From positions 1 through 25,172 of the IMG/VR virus record IMGVR_UViG_3300050139_000103: a DNA stretch of 25,172 nucleotides, one strand, 5' to 3'. The translations under genes were made by a program, and so were the position numbers. The stretch comes from a virus. Shown here piece after piece: positions 7,914 through 14,635 of the stretch. The notes beneath the pieces are model-generated. The model was given only the letters and a program-made list of their open reading frames with translations. It searched no databases and was not told the origin of the DNA. The stretch's first letter is position 1; each line of letters opens with the position of its first letter.

Positions 7914-7943
7914 AGCCCTGCGAGCTGCAAACTCCAACGGGCT
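7914..7943 (+). terminator. Possible bidirectional terminator after the methyltransferase
   Basis: AGCCC (7914-7918) and GGGCT (7939-7943) flank a 20-base loop, with an A-run before and ATTT after. It lies 30 bases past the stop codon. Confidence 0.4.
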
Positions 7944-7981
7944 ATTTGAAATCACAACCTGCAAAGATATGAGATTTACAC

Positions 7982-9106
7982 ATGAATAATATCACCAAAA
8001 TTACACCGCTTCACGTTTTACTAGCCAAAACCGCACAAACTCAACCAACCGAAAGCCCTGCTTTTTCATTTTCTCAATTTTTGCTTAACGGCAAATCCGC
8101 TGTTACGCGTGAAAAAATGCTTACTGATACGTTTGTGCTGGATAACATTGCGATTCTAGGACAAGCAACCGTCATCTATGCCAAACCGAACACGGGTAAA
8201 ACGTTGCTTGTTATGAAAATGTTAATTGAATCAATCAAGGCAGGCAGAGTAAAAGGCGACGACGTTTATTACATCAACGCCGACGACACTTACAAAGGTT
8301 TGGTAACGAAGTTAGAAATCGCTAAACAATACGGCTTTCACATGATTGCGCCATCGCACGGCGGTTTTGAAACAAAAAACTTTCAAAGTTATATGCGGCA
8401 ATTGATTGATGACAATGCGGCACATGGCAAGGTTCTTATCTTGGACACCGTTAAAAAGTTCACTGATTTGATGGACAAAAAACAAGCCACTAATTTTATG
8501 AAGATTGGGCGCGAGTTCATATCAAGCGGCGGCACGTTGATAATGTTGGCACACACCAACAAGAACCGCGACACAGATGGAAAGGTTGTTTTTGCTGGCA
8601 CGTCTGATGTGGTTGATGATTGTGATTGTGCTTTCATTTTGGACGAAGTAACCAAAACCGATTTTAAAAAACAGGTTTTGTTTGAGAACTTCAAAAGTCG
8701 CGGCGATGTAGCGCGGGAGCTGGCATTTACTTATTCAATAACTGAAAAACAATCATACAAAGATTTGATTGATTCCGTGCAATCAGTGGACGGCGCGACG
8801 ATTGAACAGGCTAAAAAAGAGAAAATTATCACCGCAAAAGTTGAAAAGGACGCGGTAGCGATTGAAGTTATTACCGATGCAATTAACCAAGGACACAACA
8901 AGCAGCCTGATTTATTACGTTATGCCAAAGAGGCGGGGGTGTCTGATGCAAAATGTCGAAAGGCGTTAAAAGATTATGAAGGAGAAAGATTGAGTAATTC
9001 GAGTTTTTGGCGTGTTGTTCATGGTGAAAAGAACGCAAAAAGTTATTATTCGCTAACCAATAACGATAATTCAGCCCGTTATTACGAAGCCGCAAAAAAC
9101 GGATAA
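7982..9106 (+). CDS. RepA-like RecA-fold ATPase (AAA_25 type) with C-terminal winged-helix-like region
   Basis: This 374-residue protein carries a P-loop AKPNTGKT (67-74) and a Walker B strand VLILD (151-155), followed by an 'LAHTNK' strand near residue 190, as in plasmid RepA helicases and related AAA_25 ATPases. The last 100 residues are mixed helix and may bind DNA. The ATPase would act in DNA unwinding or as a partner of the neighbouring nuclease or methyltransferase genes. It lies 98 bases after the large methyltransferase, past a hairpin, and directly before short GTTATT/AATAAC repeats, which suggests a plasmid-like replication module. Shine-Dalgarno evidence is weak. The family is clear; the role is inferred. 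Confidence 0.75.
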   Translation: MNNITKITPLHVLLAKTAQTQPTESPAFSFSQFLLNGKSAVTREKMLTDTFVLDNIAILGQATVIYAKPNTGKTLLVMKMLIESIKAGRVKGDDVYYINADDTYKGLVTKLEIAKQYGFHMIAPSHGGFETKNFQSYMRQLIDDNAAHGKVLILDTVKKFTDLMDKKQATNFMKIGREFISSGGTLIMLAHTNKNRDTDGKVVFAGTSDVVDDCDCAFILDEVTKTDFKKQVLFENFKSRGDVARELAFTYSITEKQSYKDLIDSVQSVDGATIEQAKKEKIITAKVEKDAVAIEVITDAINQGHNKQPDLLRYAKEAGVSDAKCRKALKDYEGERLSNSSFWRVVHGEKNAKSYYSLTNNDNSARYYEAAKNG

Positions 9107-9233
9107 CAGGCAAATAACACGAATAACAGAGCTATTTTTTCTGTTATCAGCCTGTTATTAGCCTGTTCTACAAAATTGAACCCTGCGCCGTTCGTGAGTT
9201 ATTCGTGTTATTCGTGTTATTTACTGTTATTCG
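9102..9233 (+). repeat. Iteron-like array of GTTATT/AATAAC words
   Basis: The words GATAAC or AATAAC occur at 9102, 9113 and 9122, and GTTATC or GTTATT at 9143, 9154, 9198, 9207, 9216 and 9226, mostly 9-11 bases apart. A 15-base inverted pair is AATAACACGAATAAC (9113-9127) versus GTTATTCGTGTTATT downstream. Placed directly after a RepA-like ATPase gene, this resembles iterons of a replication origin or operators. It also holds an A/T-rich segment. It may be merely low-complexity sequence. Confidence 0.45.
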
Positions 9234-9322
9234 CCTTTTTTTGTTCAAAAAGAAAAAGTTTGATTTATGTAACGCACTGTGTTTTGATGCGCGTAACGAA
9301 AATCAAAATAAAAAGGCTAAAA

Positions 9323-9544
9323 ATGTTTAACAAAACAATAATCGCAACATCTATCGCGCTACTTTCAGGTTGTGCAACGATGTTTGACGGCTCAACGCAA
9401 AGTTTAGCCATAACAACCGCCAACGATAAAGCCCCCGAAAAAACAACCTGCAACATCATCAATGAGGAAGACAGTTGGCAAACAATGGGTGGCAATTCAA
9501 TGACCACCATTCACCGCGACGGAAACACCATAAGGAAGATGTAA
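9323..9544 (+). CDS. Small lipoprotein
   Basis: The 73-residue product has a lipoprotein signal peptide: a lysine near the start, a hydrophobic stretch IIATSIALL and the lipobox LSGC with the modified cysteine at residue 17. The mature part starts CATMFDGSTQSLAI, like small outer-membrane lipoproteins of Proteobacteria whose mature part begins 'CATIFxGTTQ', and is short for that family. The start at 9323 is preferred over an upstream in-frame start because AAAAGG lies 7 bases before it and the signal peptide then begins at residue 1. Its place between an ATPase and a methyltransferase is odd. It may be unrelated cargo with its C-terminus lost. Confidence 0.65.
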   Translation: MFNKTIIATSIALLSGCATMFDGSTQSLAITTANDKAPEKTTCNIINEEDSWQTMGGNSMTTIHRDGNTIRKM

Positions 9545-9547
9545 GAA

Positions 9548-10666
9548 ATGACAACACCAACGAAAACAAAATCTTTAAACAGTAATTTAAAAAAGGCAAA
9601 ATCGGGTAAAAACGATGAGTTTTATACGCAAATAACTGATATTGAAAAAGAGTTGAAACACTACAAAGACCACTTTAAAGATAAAGTTGTTTTTTGTAAT
9701 TGCGACGATCCGAGCATGAGTAATTTCTTTCATTATTTTTCTTACAATTTTGAAGCCTTGGGATTAAAAAAACTCATAACCACCTGCTACAAAAATCAAA
9801 ATCGAGATGTTTTTAGTGATTTTAAGTCTGAAAAAGCAATCTACTTAGAATATACGGGCGAGAAAAACGGTGACAGAGTACCAACCGCTGAAGAAATCGG
9901 AATGCACCATTTAGAAAACGACGGTGATTTTCGTAGCGATGAATGTATTGCGCTTTTAAAACAGGCGGATATTGTCGTAACAAATCCGCCATTTTCTTTG
10001 TTTCGTGAATATATCGCGCAGTTGGTGGCACATGAAAAAAAGTTCCTGATTATCGGCAATGTTAATGCGATTACTTACAAAGAAACTTTTAACCTAATTA
10101 AAGAAAATAAACTTTGGTTGGGACGCAGTATTCATAGTGGAGATAGAGAGTTTGGCGTTCCTGAACACTACCCGTTAAATGCAGCAGGTAGCAGGATAGA
10201 CGCGGACGGAAATAAATTTATTCGAGTTAAAGGCGTGCGATGGTTCACCAACTTGGATTACAAAGAACGGCATGAAGATTTGGATTTATACAAAACTTAC
10301 TACGGACACGAAAGCGATTACCCGCGTTATGACAATTACGACGCAATCAACGTAGATAAAACAAAAGAAATTCCAAAGGATTACGCAGGCGCAATGGGTG
10401 TGCCGATTACGTTTTTGGATAAATACAATCCCGAACAGTTTGAAATTTTGGGAATTACAAAAACATGGTTCGGTGGATCATCCAAAATATACCCAAATCA
10501 AACTCAAGTGAGTGCTGACGGTAAAAAGAGTGTTGTATCCAAATTGAATGATGGAGCAACCTTAAAGTTAGACACGCCGCCACATGGCAAAACTTACTAT
10601 ATTGTTGGCAATGATTACTTTATCCAACTCTATGCTCGCGTCATTATTAGAAACAAAACACTATGA
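9548..10666 (+). CDS. EcoRI-family adenine-specific DNA methyltransferase
   Basis: This 372-residue protein matches the EcoRI methylase type (N6-adenine, SAM-dependent). The N-terminal signature NDEFYTQ (22-28) is followed by DIEKEL. CNCDDPSMSNF (50-60) fits the SAM-site region and VVTNPPFSLF (143-152) is catalytic motif IV with NPPF. The length is normal for the family. The start follows AGGAAG by about 9 bases and lies 3 bases after the lipoprotein stop. Its TGA overlaps the ATG of the DUF262 gene as ATGA, so the two form a coupled pair, which fits a restriction-modification couple in which DUF262 would be the nuclease side. That nuclease is truncated here. Confidence 0.9.
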   Translation: MTTPTKTKSLNSNLKKAKSGKNDEFYTQITDIEKELKHYKDHFKDKVVFCNCDDPSMSNFFHYFSYNFEALGLKKLITTCYKNQNRDVFSDFKSEKAIYLEYTGEKNGDRVPTAEEIGMHHLENDGDFRSDECIALLKQADIVVTNPPFSLFREYIAQLVAHEKKFLIIGNVNAITYKETFNLIKENKLWLGRSIHSGDREFGVPEHYPLNAAGSRIDADGNKFIRVKGVRWFTNLDYKERHEDLDLYKTYYGHESDYPRYDNYDAINVDKTKEIPKDYAGAMGVPITFLDKYNPEQFEILGITKTWFGGSSKIYPNQTQVSADGKKSVVSKLNDGATLKLDTPPHGKTYYIVGNDYFIQLYARVIIRNKTL

Positions 10667-10890
10667 AAATTGAACTCCGAGAAATCACGATTAAAGAAGT
10701 TACCGAAGGCTATAAAAACGACCTTGAAGAAGGTGTTACAGGCTACAGCGGCAAGCTCAACATCCGCCCTAAATATCAACGCGAGTTTGTTTATAAAGAT
10801 GAACAGCGCAACGCGGTAATTGATACGCTAAAAAAATACTTCTTGAAAAACGGCAGACAAATCAGCGTTAATAAATCACTTTGCCAATAA
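10663..10890 (+). pseudogene. Truncated DUF262 (GmrSD-type) nuclease gene
   Basis: The first 60 residues match the N-terminus of DUF262 proteins: LNIRPKYQREFVYKDEQR, then AVIDT. The family continues for several hundred residues, but here the frame runs into unrelated codons after about residue 60 and stops at 75. The DNA downstream is a NUMOD3 endonuclease tail, so a deletion or recombination removed the rest, near 10850-10885. Start and overlap with the methyltransferase gene (ATGA) are intact. DUF262 proteins act in modification-dependent or paired restriction systems. Without its body this one should be dead, leaving the methyltransferase as an orphan. Confidence 0.75.
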
Positions 10891-11047
10891 AGGATATACA
10901 TATACTCATTCTGAAGAATCCCGTGCTAAAATGTCAGAAGTTCATAAAAACAGACCTCCTAAATCGGATGAACATAAAGCTAAACTATCAGAATCTGGAA
11001 AACTAGCTTGGGAAAAATGCAAGCTCGCTGAATCAACCTTAGAATAA
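10874..11047 (+). pseudogene. NUMOD3 repeat fragment, tail of a GIY-YIG homing endonuclease
   Basis: The frame reads THSEESRAKMSEVHKNRPP and SDEHKAKLSESGK, two copies of the NUMOD3 DNA-binding motif, and ends at a TAA. The nuclease domain is absent. It begins exactly where the DUF262 gene breaks off and marks the right edge of the island. The 50 bases after it hold no feature I can name. Confidence 0.7.
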
Positions 11048-11102
11048 CCAAAACCTTTAGTTTTAGAAAGTTTCCCGATGTTAAAATATCTGAAAATAAA
11101 AC

Positions 11103-11131
11103 TTGCAATCAACGCAATAATGTACTACACT
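11103..11131 (+). promoter_or_regulatory. Sigma70-like promoter for the small-gene cluster
   Basis: TTGCAA (11103-11108), 17-base spacer, TACACT (11126-11131). The motif GTACTAC overlaps the -10. AGCAGGA and the ATG at 11169 follow. Confidence 0.5.
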
Positions 11132-11168
11132 TTAACCATCAACTTAAACAAACCAGCAGGAATAAAAC

Positions 11169-11306
11169 ATGAAATCAAAAACACTTACCGTGCGCGTAAG
11201 TCCAGAAAAACACGCAGAATATACAGTTATTGCAAATAGCAAAGGTATGGATTTATCAAAATATGTACGAACCTTGATTGAAAATGATATTAAATTTGGG
11301 ATTTAG
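11169..11306 (+). CDS. Ribbon-helix-helix-like small DNA-binding protein
   Basis: The 45-residue product has the Arc/MetJ-like layout: an N-terminal strand TLTVRVSPEKH, a helix (AEYTVIANSKG) and a second helix MDLSKYVRTLIEND. Such proteins are usually dimeric repressors. It is the first gene after the promoter at 11103, has a good AGGA site, and is followed at 2 bases by a small membrane protein gene. It may autoregulate or control one of the GTACTAC-bearing promoters; that is inference. Confidence 0.65.
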   Translation: MKSKTLTVRVSPEKHAEYTVIANSKGMDLSKYVRTLIENDIKFGI

Positions 11307-11308
11307 AA

Positions 11309-11443
11309 ATGCTAACATTAACGATTCGGAAAGACTTTAAAAATTTAACGCTACCTGCAGATAATGAAACGTCCTTCGCATTAGGATTCACAATAGCCTT
11401 AGTCTTGATAGCTGGTATTTTGAAATTAACAGGAATTATTTAA
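11309..11443 (+). CDS. Small single-pass membrane protein
   Basis: The 44-residue product has a polar N-terminus of about 22 residues and one hydrophobic segment (FALGFTIALVLIAGILKL). No family is recognised. It sits in a tight cluster, 2 bases after the RHH gene and 1 base before the next. Confidence 0.5.
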   Translation: MLTLTIRKDFKNLTLPADNETSFALGFTIALVLIAGILKLTGII

Positions 11444-11444
11444 A

Positions 11445-11741
11445 ATGTCGCACAATCTTCCCGATTATAATCTCGAACCGCCAGAACCCAATGAGCGCAG
11501 CGACTATGTCGTAGGCTTATTGCAAGACGAATTTGATACGATTTTTATTTCAGAGATATTTTATGAATCGATGTCTGATGAATTTCAAGAGCGATTACTT
11601 AGATTAGCAAAAGGTATTGAATCGACTAGAGATAAAGACGATATTAAAAATGAAATTGTCATTACTTACGAATCTAAATTTGAACAATACGTCGATGCCA
11701 ACTACTACCGATTGGTTGAATCTTTAAACGACCCTTATTAA
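11445..11741 (+). CDS. Acidic hypothetical phage protein
   Basis: This 98-residue product has a proline-rich start (PDYNLEPPEPNERSDYV) and a mostly helical acidic body. I do not recognise it. Its upstream site lies within the end of the membrane-protein gene, and a TGGAG-led gene follows 17 bases after its stop. Codon use is that of the phage genes around it. Confidence 0.6.
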   Translation: MSHNLPDYNLEPPEPNERSDYVVGLLQDEFDTIFISEIFYESMSDEFQERLLRLAKGIESTRDKDDIKNEIVITYESKFEQYVDANYYRLVESLNDPY

Positions 11742-11758
11742 ACTACTGGAGAAACAAA

Positions 11759-12463
11759 ATGAACGACCTTCTTATCAAAGAACTATCAGAAAAACTCGGT
11801 GTTGCGGCTGATAAAATTTGGCAGACACTTATTTATCCTAAATAGCGAAAGCCCCTGCCGTTCAGCGCAGGGATGTAAGCGGCTCAATTCCGAATCTTTC
11901 ATCGTGTACAAAATCAATCTTGTGTTAAAATCGTTCCCAATTGCTACCAGGGACGCTGTCGGCTCCTCAATGACGGCAACTTAAGTTTTAAAAGTAAAGA
12001 CTTCAAAATCACTTTCAGCAAAAACCAAGCGATAGGTGTGAAATCTCGAAAAACTGATTAAAAAAATAAAAATAACCCGAGGTCTATCGGGGGCTAGTCT
12101 GTGAAGTGAATGGTGCTGTAATGCCGTCAGCAGCAGAAACCAGCAGGTAGTAGCGATACACGCCTGCTCCTTAGCAATAAGGAATCCCCGTTCCCTTTAG
12201 GGCGGGGAGGATGTCAACAAGCGCATATTGAAGCTGCATATAACTGGTTATGGTTTAGTATACTATCAACAATAACGTTTTATCTTGGTAAATGGCTCTA
12301 TAAAAAACATCAAGCTGAAACTGAAACTGATGATGAATTACCGTGGTTAATTATTGGAGGAATCGTAACGATATTATCTATATTTGGAGCATTGGAATGT
12401 TTATTGAATGCTATTAAACTAACAATCAACCCTGAGTATTGGGCTTTGCGTCATTTGCGATAA
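11759..12463 (+). pseudogene. Small two-helix membrane protein gene split by an insertion
   Basis: The ATG at 11759 has a clear TGGAG site and reads 25 good codons (ending DKIWQTLI) before an insertion changes the frame to a stop at 11843. The rest resumes at 12218 in an open frame, QAHIEAAYNWLW..., with two membrane segments (around 12240-12300 and 12340-12420) and ends at 12463. Joining TLI to QAHIEAAYNW gives about 107 residues, a size and topology like phage holin or small inner-membrane proteins. Function is not proven. The second half lacks its own start, so the gene should be inactive. Confidence 0.7.
11835..12217 (+). mobile_element. IS200/IS605-like remnant without transposase
   Basis: About 380 bases interrupt the membrane-protein gene. 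The right end has a stem CCCCG/CGGGG (12186-12190/12203-12207) with inner CCC/GGG, then GAGGATGTCAA, a form I know from right ends of IS605/IS1341-type elements. The left end has a comparable subterminal hairpin CCCTGC/GCAGGG (11853-11858/11867-11872) followed by GATGTAAGC. No transposase frame is intact. A short frame near 12080-12165 may be a relic of a TnpB end. There is no clear target duplication, as expected for this family. Exact ends are uncertain by a few bases. Additional hairpins (AGCAGG/CCTGCT near 12150-12175) resemble the structured 3' part of an omega RNA. Confidence 0.65.
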
Positions 12464-12473
12464 AATATTAAAA

Positions 12474-12502
12474 ACCCAGCGACTATTTAACTATAGCTGG
12501 GT
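12474..12502 (+). terminator. Hairpin terminator
   Basis: ACCCAGC (12474-12480) pairs with GCTGGGT (12496-12502) 10 bases after the stop of the membrane-protein remnant. An AAATTT tract follows. Confidence 0.6.
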
Positions 12503-12525
12503 AAATTTAACCTTTGGAGAAATAA

Positions 12526-12564
12526 ATGTGTTACCACAGATATAATGCTGAATTTACGGTGTAA
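12526..12564 (+). pseudogene. 12-codon ORF with strong ribosome site, likely a gene remnant
   Basis: TTGGAG lies 6 bases before this ATG, but the frame (MCYHRYNAEFTV) stops after 12 codons. It resembles the other cut-off starts at 4266, 14579 and 24681. A tiny peptide cannot be excluded. Confidence 0.3.
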
Positions 12565-12593
12565 TTAAACTTTAATCTACATGGAGAAAGAAA

Positions 12594-12785
12594 ATGGAAA
12601 CATGGGTACTAATAATGATATTGACTGTAAGCGGCAATCAAGGACAAGCTATTCACTCACAAGAATTCTTAGGTAAAGATACTTGTGAAATAGCGAAATC
12701 TGTAATTTCACAAAATATGCAGGTATATGATGGGTATACTCATCATTACTCAGTATGTGTACTTAAAAGCGCAAAATTAAACTAG
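12594..12785 (+). CDS. Small hypothetical phage protein with hydrophobic start
   Basis: The 63-residue product starts METWVLIMILTV, a short hydrophobic strand or signal-like segment, and has cysteines at two places (DTCEIA, SVCVLK). It resembles the common small phage proteins of the type 'M..WVL......G...F..K..CE.A'. TGGAG lies 7 bases upstream. The role is unknown. Confidence 0.55.
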   Translation: METWVLIMILTVSGNQGQAIHSQEFLGKDTCEIAKSVISQNMQVYDGYTHHYSVCVLKSAKLN

Positions 12786-12795
12786 GGGTATAGGA

Positions 12796-13152
12796 ATGAT
12801 TAAATACGAAGATATTAAAGCATCAGTTAAAGAACCTTTAAGTTTTTTAGAATTGTTAGCTAAAGAAATAAATGCGAATCTTGAGGATGACGGATGGTTA
12901 ACACCGAATGCACAAACTATTAAAATTACTCCTGAAGAATATGCCGCCCTTGAAATAAAAAGTTGTAAACAATGGCATAGCTACCGATTGAGACTTCGTA
13001 AGGAATGGAAAGCTGCTGTAAAGAATGAATGTTTAAAATCAGGATTTCCTGAAGAAAAATTCAATAAAGCATTTGACTATTTATTGGATAAAGTTGAAGA
13101 TGTTGATTATTTGGCAGATGAAATACTAAAGGTATGGAAAATGTTTAAATAA
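12796..13152 (+). CDS. Hypothetical phage protein
   Basis: The 118-residue product is helical and charged, with a tryptophan-rich centre (KQWHSYRLRLRKEWK) and an acidic helical end. I do not recognise it. It follows the previous gene by 10 bases with a GGGGTATAGG site and is probably cotranscribed. Confidence 0.6.
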   Translation: MIKYEDIKASVKEPLSFLELLAKEINANLEDDGWLTPNAQTIKITPEEYAALEIKSCKQWHSYRLRLRKEWKAAVKNECLKSGFPEEKFNKAFDYLLDKVEDVDYLADEILKVWKMFK

Positions 13153-13204
13153 TTTAAACTTAATCTACTTATAACACTATTAAACCTTAACTAGGAGAAC
13201 AAAA

Positions 13205-13405
13205 ATGAACATCACAACACCTTACTTTGCAGTAAATATCACATTAAAATAATCACTTTATGTATTAGGTATAATTGTCGCTTTATCTATCGTAATTTTA
13301 AGCTACCCGATTCAAACTGTACCAACAGGGACAAGAGGTGTAATTACTGTTGGCGGCGCGATTAAAGGTATCATTCAATTGGCAATGGGTGGACAGCAGA
13401 TGTAA
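13205..13405 (+). pseudogene. SPFH/prohibitin-like membrane protein remnant with in-frame stop
   Basis: ATG at 13205 (AGGAG upstream) reads 15 codons to a TAA at 13250, then the same frame continues. It gives a transmembrane segment (LYVLGIIVALSIVIL) and the text PIQTVPTGTRGVITVGGAIKG, which fits the start of phage and bacterial SPFH (prohibitin-like) proteins. It ends at 13403 after about a quarter of the normal length. A second frame over the end (NGWTADVIAHIFKGLL, to 13434) looks like the tail of another gene, so a deletion fused two genes. The 13406-13493 gap otherwise holds only the leader of the next gene. Confidence 0.55.
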
Positions 13406-13493
13406 TTGCTCATATTTTTAAAGGTTTGCTATAAGCATATAAAGATGTTGATTTCTTAACCTATTTTTAACCAAACACTACAAAGGATACGAA

Positions 13494-14177
13494 ATGATTA
13501 AACTACACCTCGGCGACTGCATAGAATTTATGCGTACTTTGCCTTCTAATAGCATTGATTTAATAGTCACAGACCCACCTTATAAAGTAATCACTGGCGG
13601 GCGAAACAATGGATTAAATCACAAACGACCTAAAGGAATTCTCTTTGAAAATAAAGATTTGATGAAATCAATCCCAAAGTTTTCAGATTGGTTACCAGAA
13701 TGCTATCGAGTATTAAAAGACGGCACTCACGCTTATTTCATGGTTAATTTAGCTAATTTATTCGATATGCAACAAGCTATTGTGAATGCTGGTTTTAAAA
13801 TTCACAATCTTCTAGTTTGGCAGAAGAATAACAATACACCCTCGCAGTATTACATGAAGAATTGTGAATATATTATTTTTGCTAGAAAAGGCGCTGCTAA
13901 GTGGATAAACGATATTGGCGGAAGCAAAACCGTACATCAATTTAACAATGTCTTAGGTGGAAAATTACATCCTACTGAAAAACCTATAGATTTGATGCAG
14001 TTTTATATTGAAAATTCTAGTAATTCGGGAGATGTAATTTTAGACCCGTTTATGGGTAGTGGTAGTACAGCAATTGCCACACTAAACACCAACCGCAACT
14101 TCATAGGTTGCGAATTAGACTCAGAGTATTTCGCAATTGCACAAGAAAGAATTAACAAGCACAAGGTTCTGTTTTGA
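13494..14177 (+). CDS. Beta-class DNA methyltransferase (probably N6-adenine)
   Basis: The 227-residue enzyme has motif IV first (VTDPPYKV, DPPY at 27-30) and the SAM motif at the end (LDPFMGSGST, 183-192), the order of beta-class N6-adenine or N4-cytosine methyltransferases. The conserved HPTEKP (159-164) is present. AAAGGA lies 8 bases before the ATG. It is about the size of phage methyltransferases of this type. The last codons (NKHKVLF) differ from the NKHLGETK end of its relative at 20165, and NUMOD3 debris follows at once, so the 3' end has been replaced. It should still be active. Phages use such enzymes to resist host restriction. Confidence 0.85.
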   Translation: MIKLHLGDCIEFMRTLPSNSIDLIVTDPPYKVITGGRNNGLNHKRPKGILFENKDLMKSIPKFSDWLPECYRVLKDGTHAYFMVNLANLFDMQQAIVNAGFKIHNLLVWQKNNNTPSQYYMKNCEYIIFARKGAAKWINDIGGSKTVHQFNNVLGGKLHPTEKPIDLMQFYIENSSNSGDVILDPFMGSGSTAIATLNTNRNFIGCELDSEYFAIAQERINKHKVLF

Positions 14178-14427
14178 AGCAAAAGCTAAAATATCAGAAG
14201 CCCATAAAGGTAAGCCTAAATCAGCCGAAACAAAAGCTAAAATATCAGAATCCGCTAAAAATAAACCTCCTAGGTCTGAAGAACACAAAGCTAAAATTTC
14301 CGCTGCTAATAAAGGTAGAGGGTTAGGTAGAACGCACTCAGACGAATCTAAAGCTAAGATGTCTGCATCAGCTAAATTAAGATGTGAAAATAGCAAGTCG
14401 GCTGATGCAACTATATCATTAGACTAA
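14173..14427 (+). pseudogene. NUMOD3 repeat fragment
   Basis: The frame reads four NUMOD3 units (for instance AKAKISEAHKGKPKS, AKISESAKNKPP, AKISAANKGRG, AKMSASAK) and ends at a TAA at 14425. The nuclease domain is absent. The join to the methyltransferase 3' end is at about 14160-14175. It is not in frame with the methyltransferase, so no fusion protein is made. An ATG at 14137 could give a 96-residue peptide but lacks a good ribosome site. Confidence 0.7.
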
Positions 14428-14438
14428 TTAAAATTTAC

Positions 14439-14470
14439 AAAGTTTATTTATAATATTGTGAATAAACTTT
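14439..14470 (+). terminator. Hairpin after NUMOD3 debris
   Basis: AAAGTTTATT (14439-14448) and AATAAACTTT (14461-14470) are perfect 10-bp arms around a 12-base loop. Confidence 0.45.
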
Positions 14471-14482
14471 AACTACGATTAC

Positions 14483-14535
14483 ATTTGAATAATTCAAATA
14501 GATTGCTTGCACTACGTTATCAACTATAGTAGAAT
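14483..14535 (+). promoter_or_regulatory. Promoter of rdgC-like gene with an adjacent 17-bp palindrome
   Basis: TTGCAC (14507-14512), a 17-base spacer and TAGAAT (14530-14535). ATTTGAAT-A-ATTCAAAT (14483-14499), a perfect palindrome, lies just upstream of the -35 and may be an operator. CTAC/GTAG words sit in the spacer. Downstream, an AGGAG site and a 6-codon frame at 14579-14599 (MKIFES) precede the true gene at 14636. Confidence 0.55.
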
Positions 14536-14635
14536 TTACTCACCTTAATTTCCTACAGGAGAACAATATATTCGCGCCATGAAAATATTTGAGTCATAAT
14601 AAACTAGATATACTTTACCAACTTGGAGAAAACAA

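Noticed and set aside
11799-11984. 61-codon frame within the IS200/IS605-like remnant
   Set aside because: No ribosome site and no similarity to a transposase; it covers the left-end hairpin.
14137-14427. Methyltransferase-NUMOD3 fusion protein
   Set aside because: The NUMOD3 frame differs from the methyltransferase frame, which ends in its own TGA at 14175, so no fusion is made.
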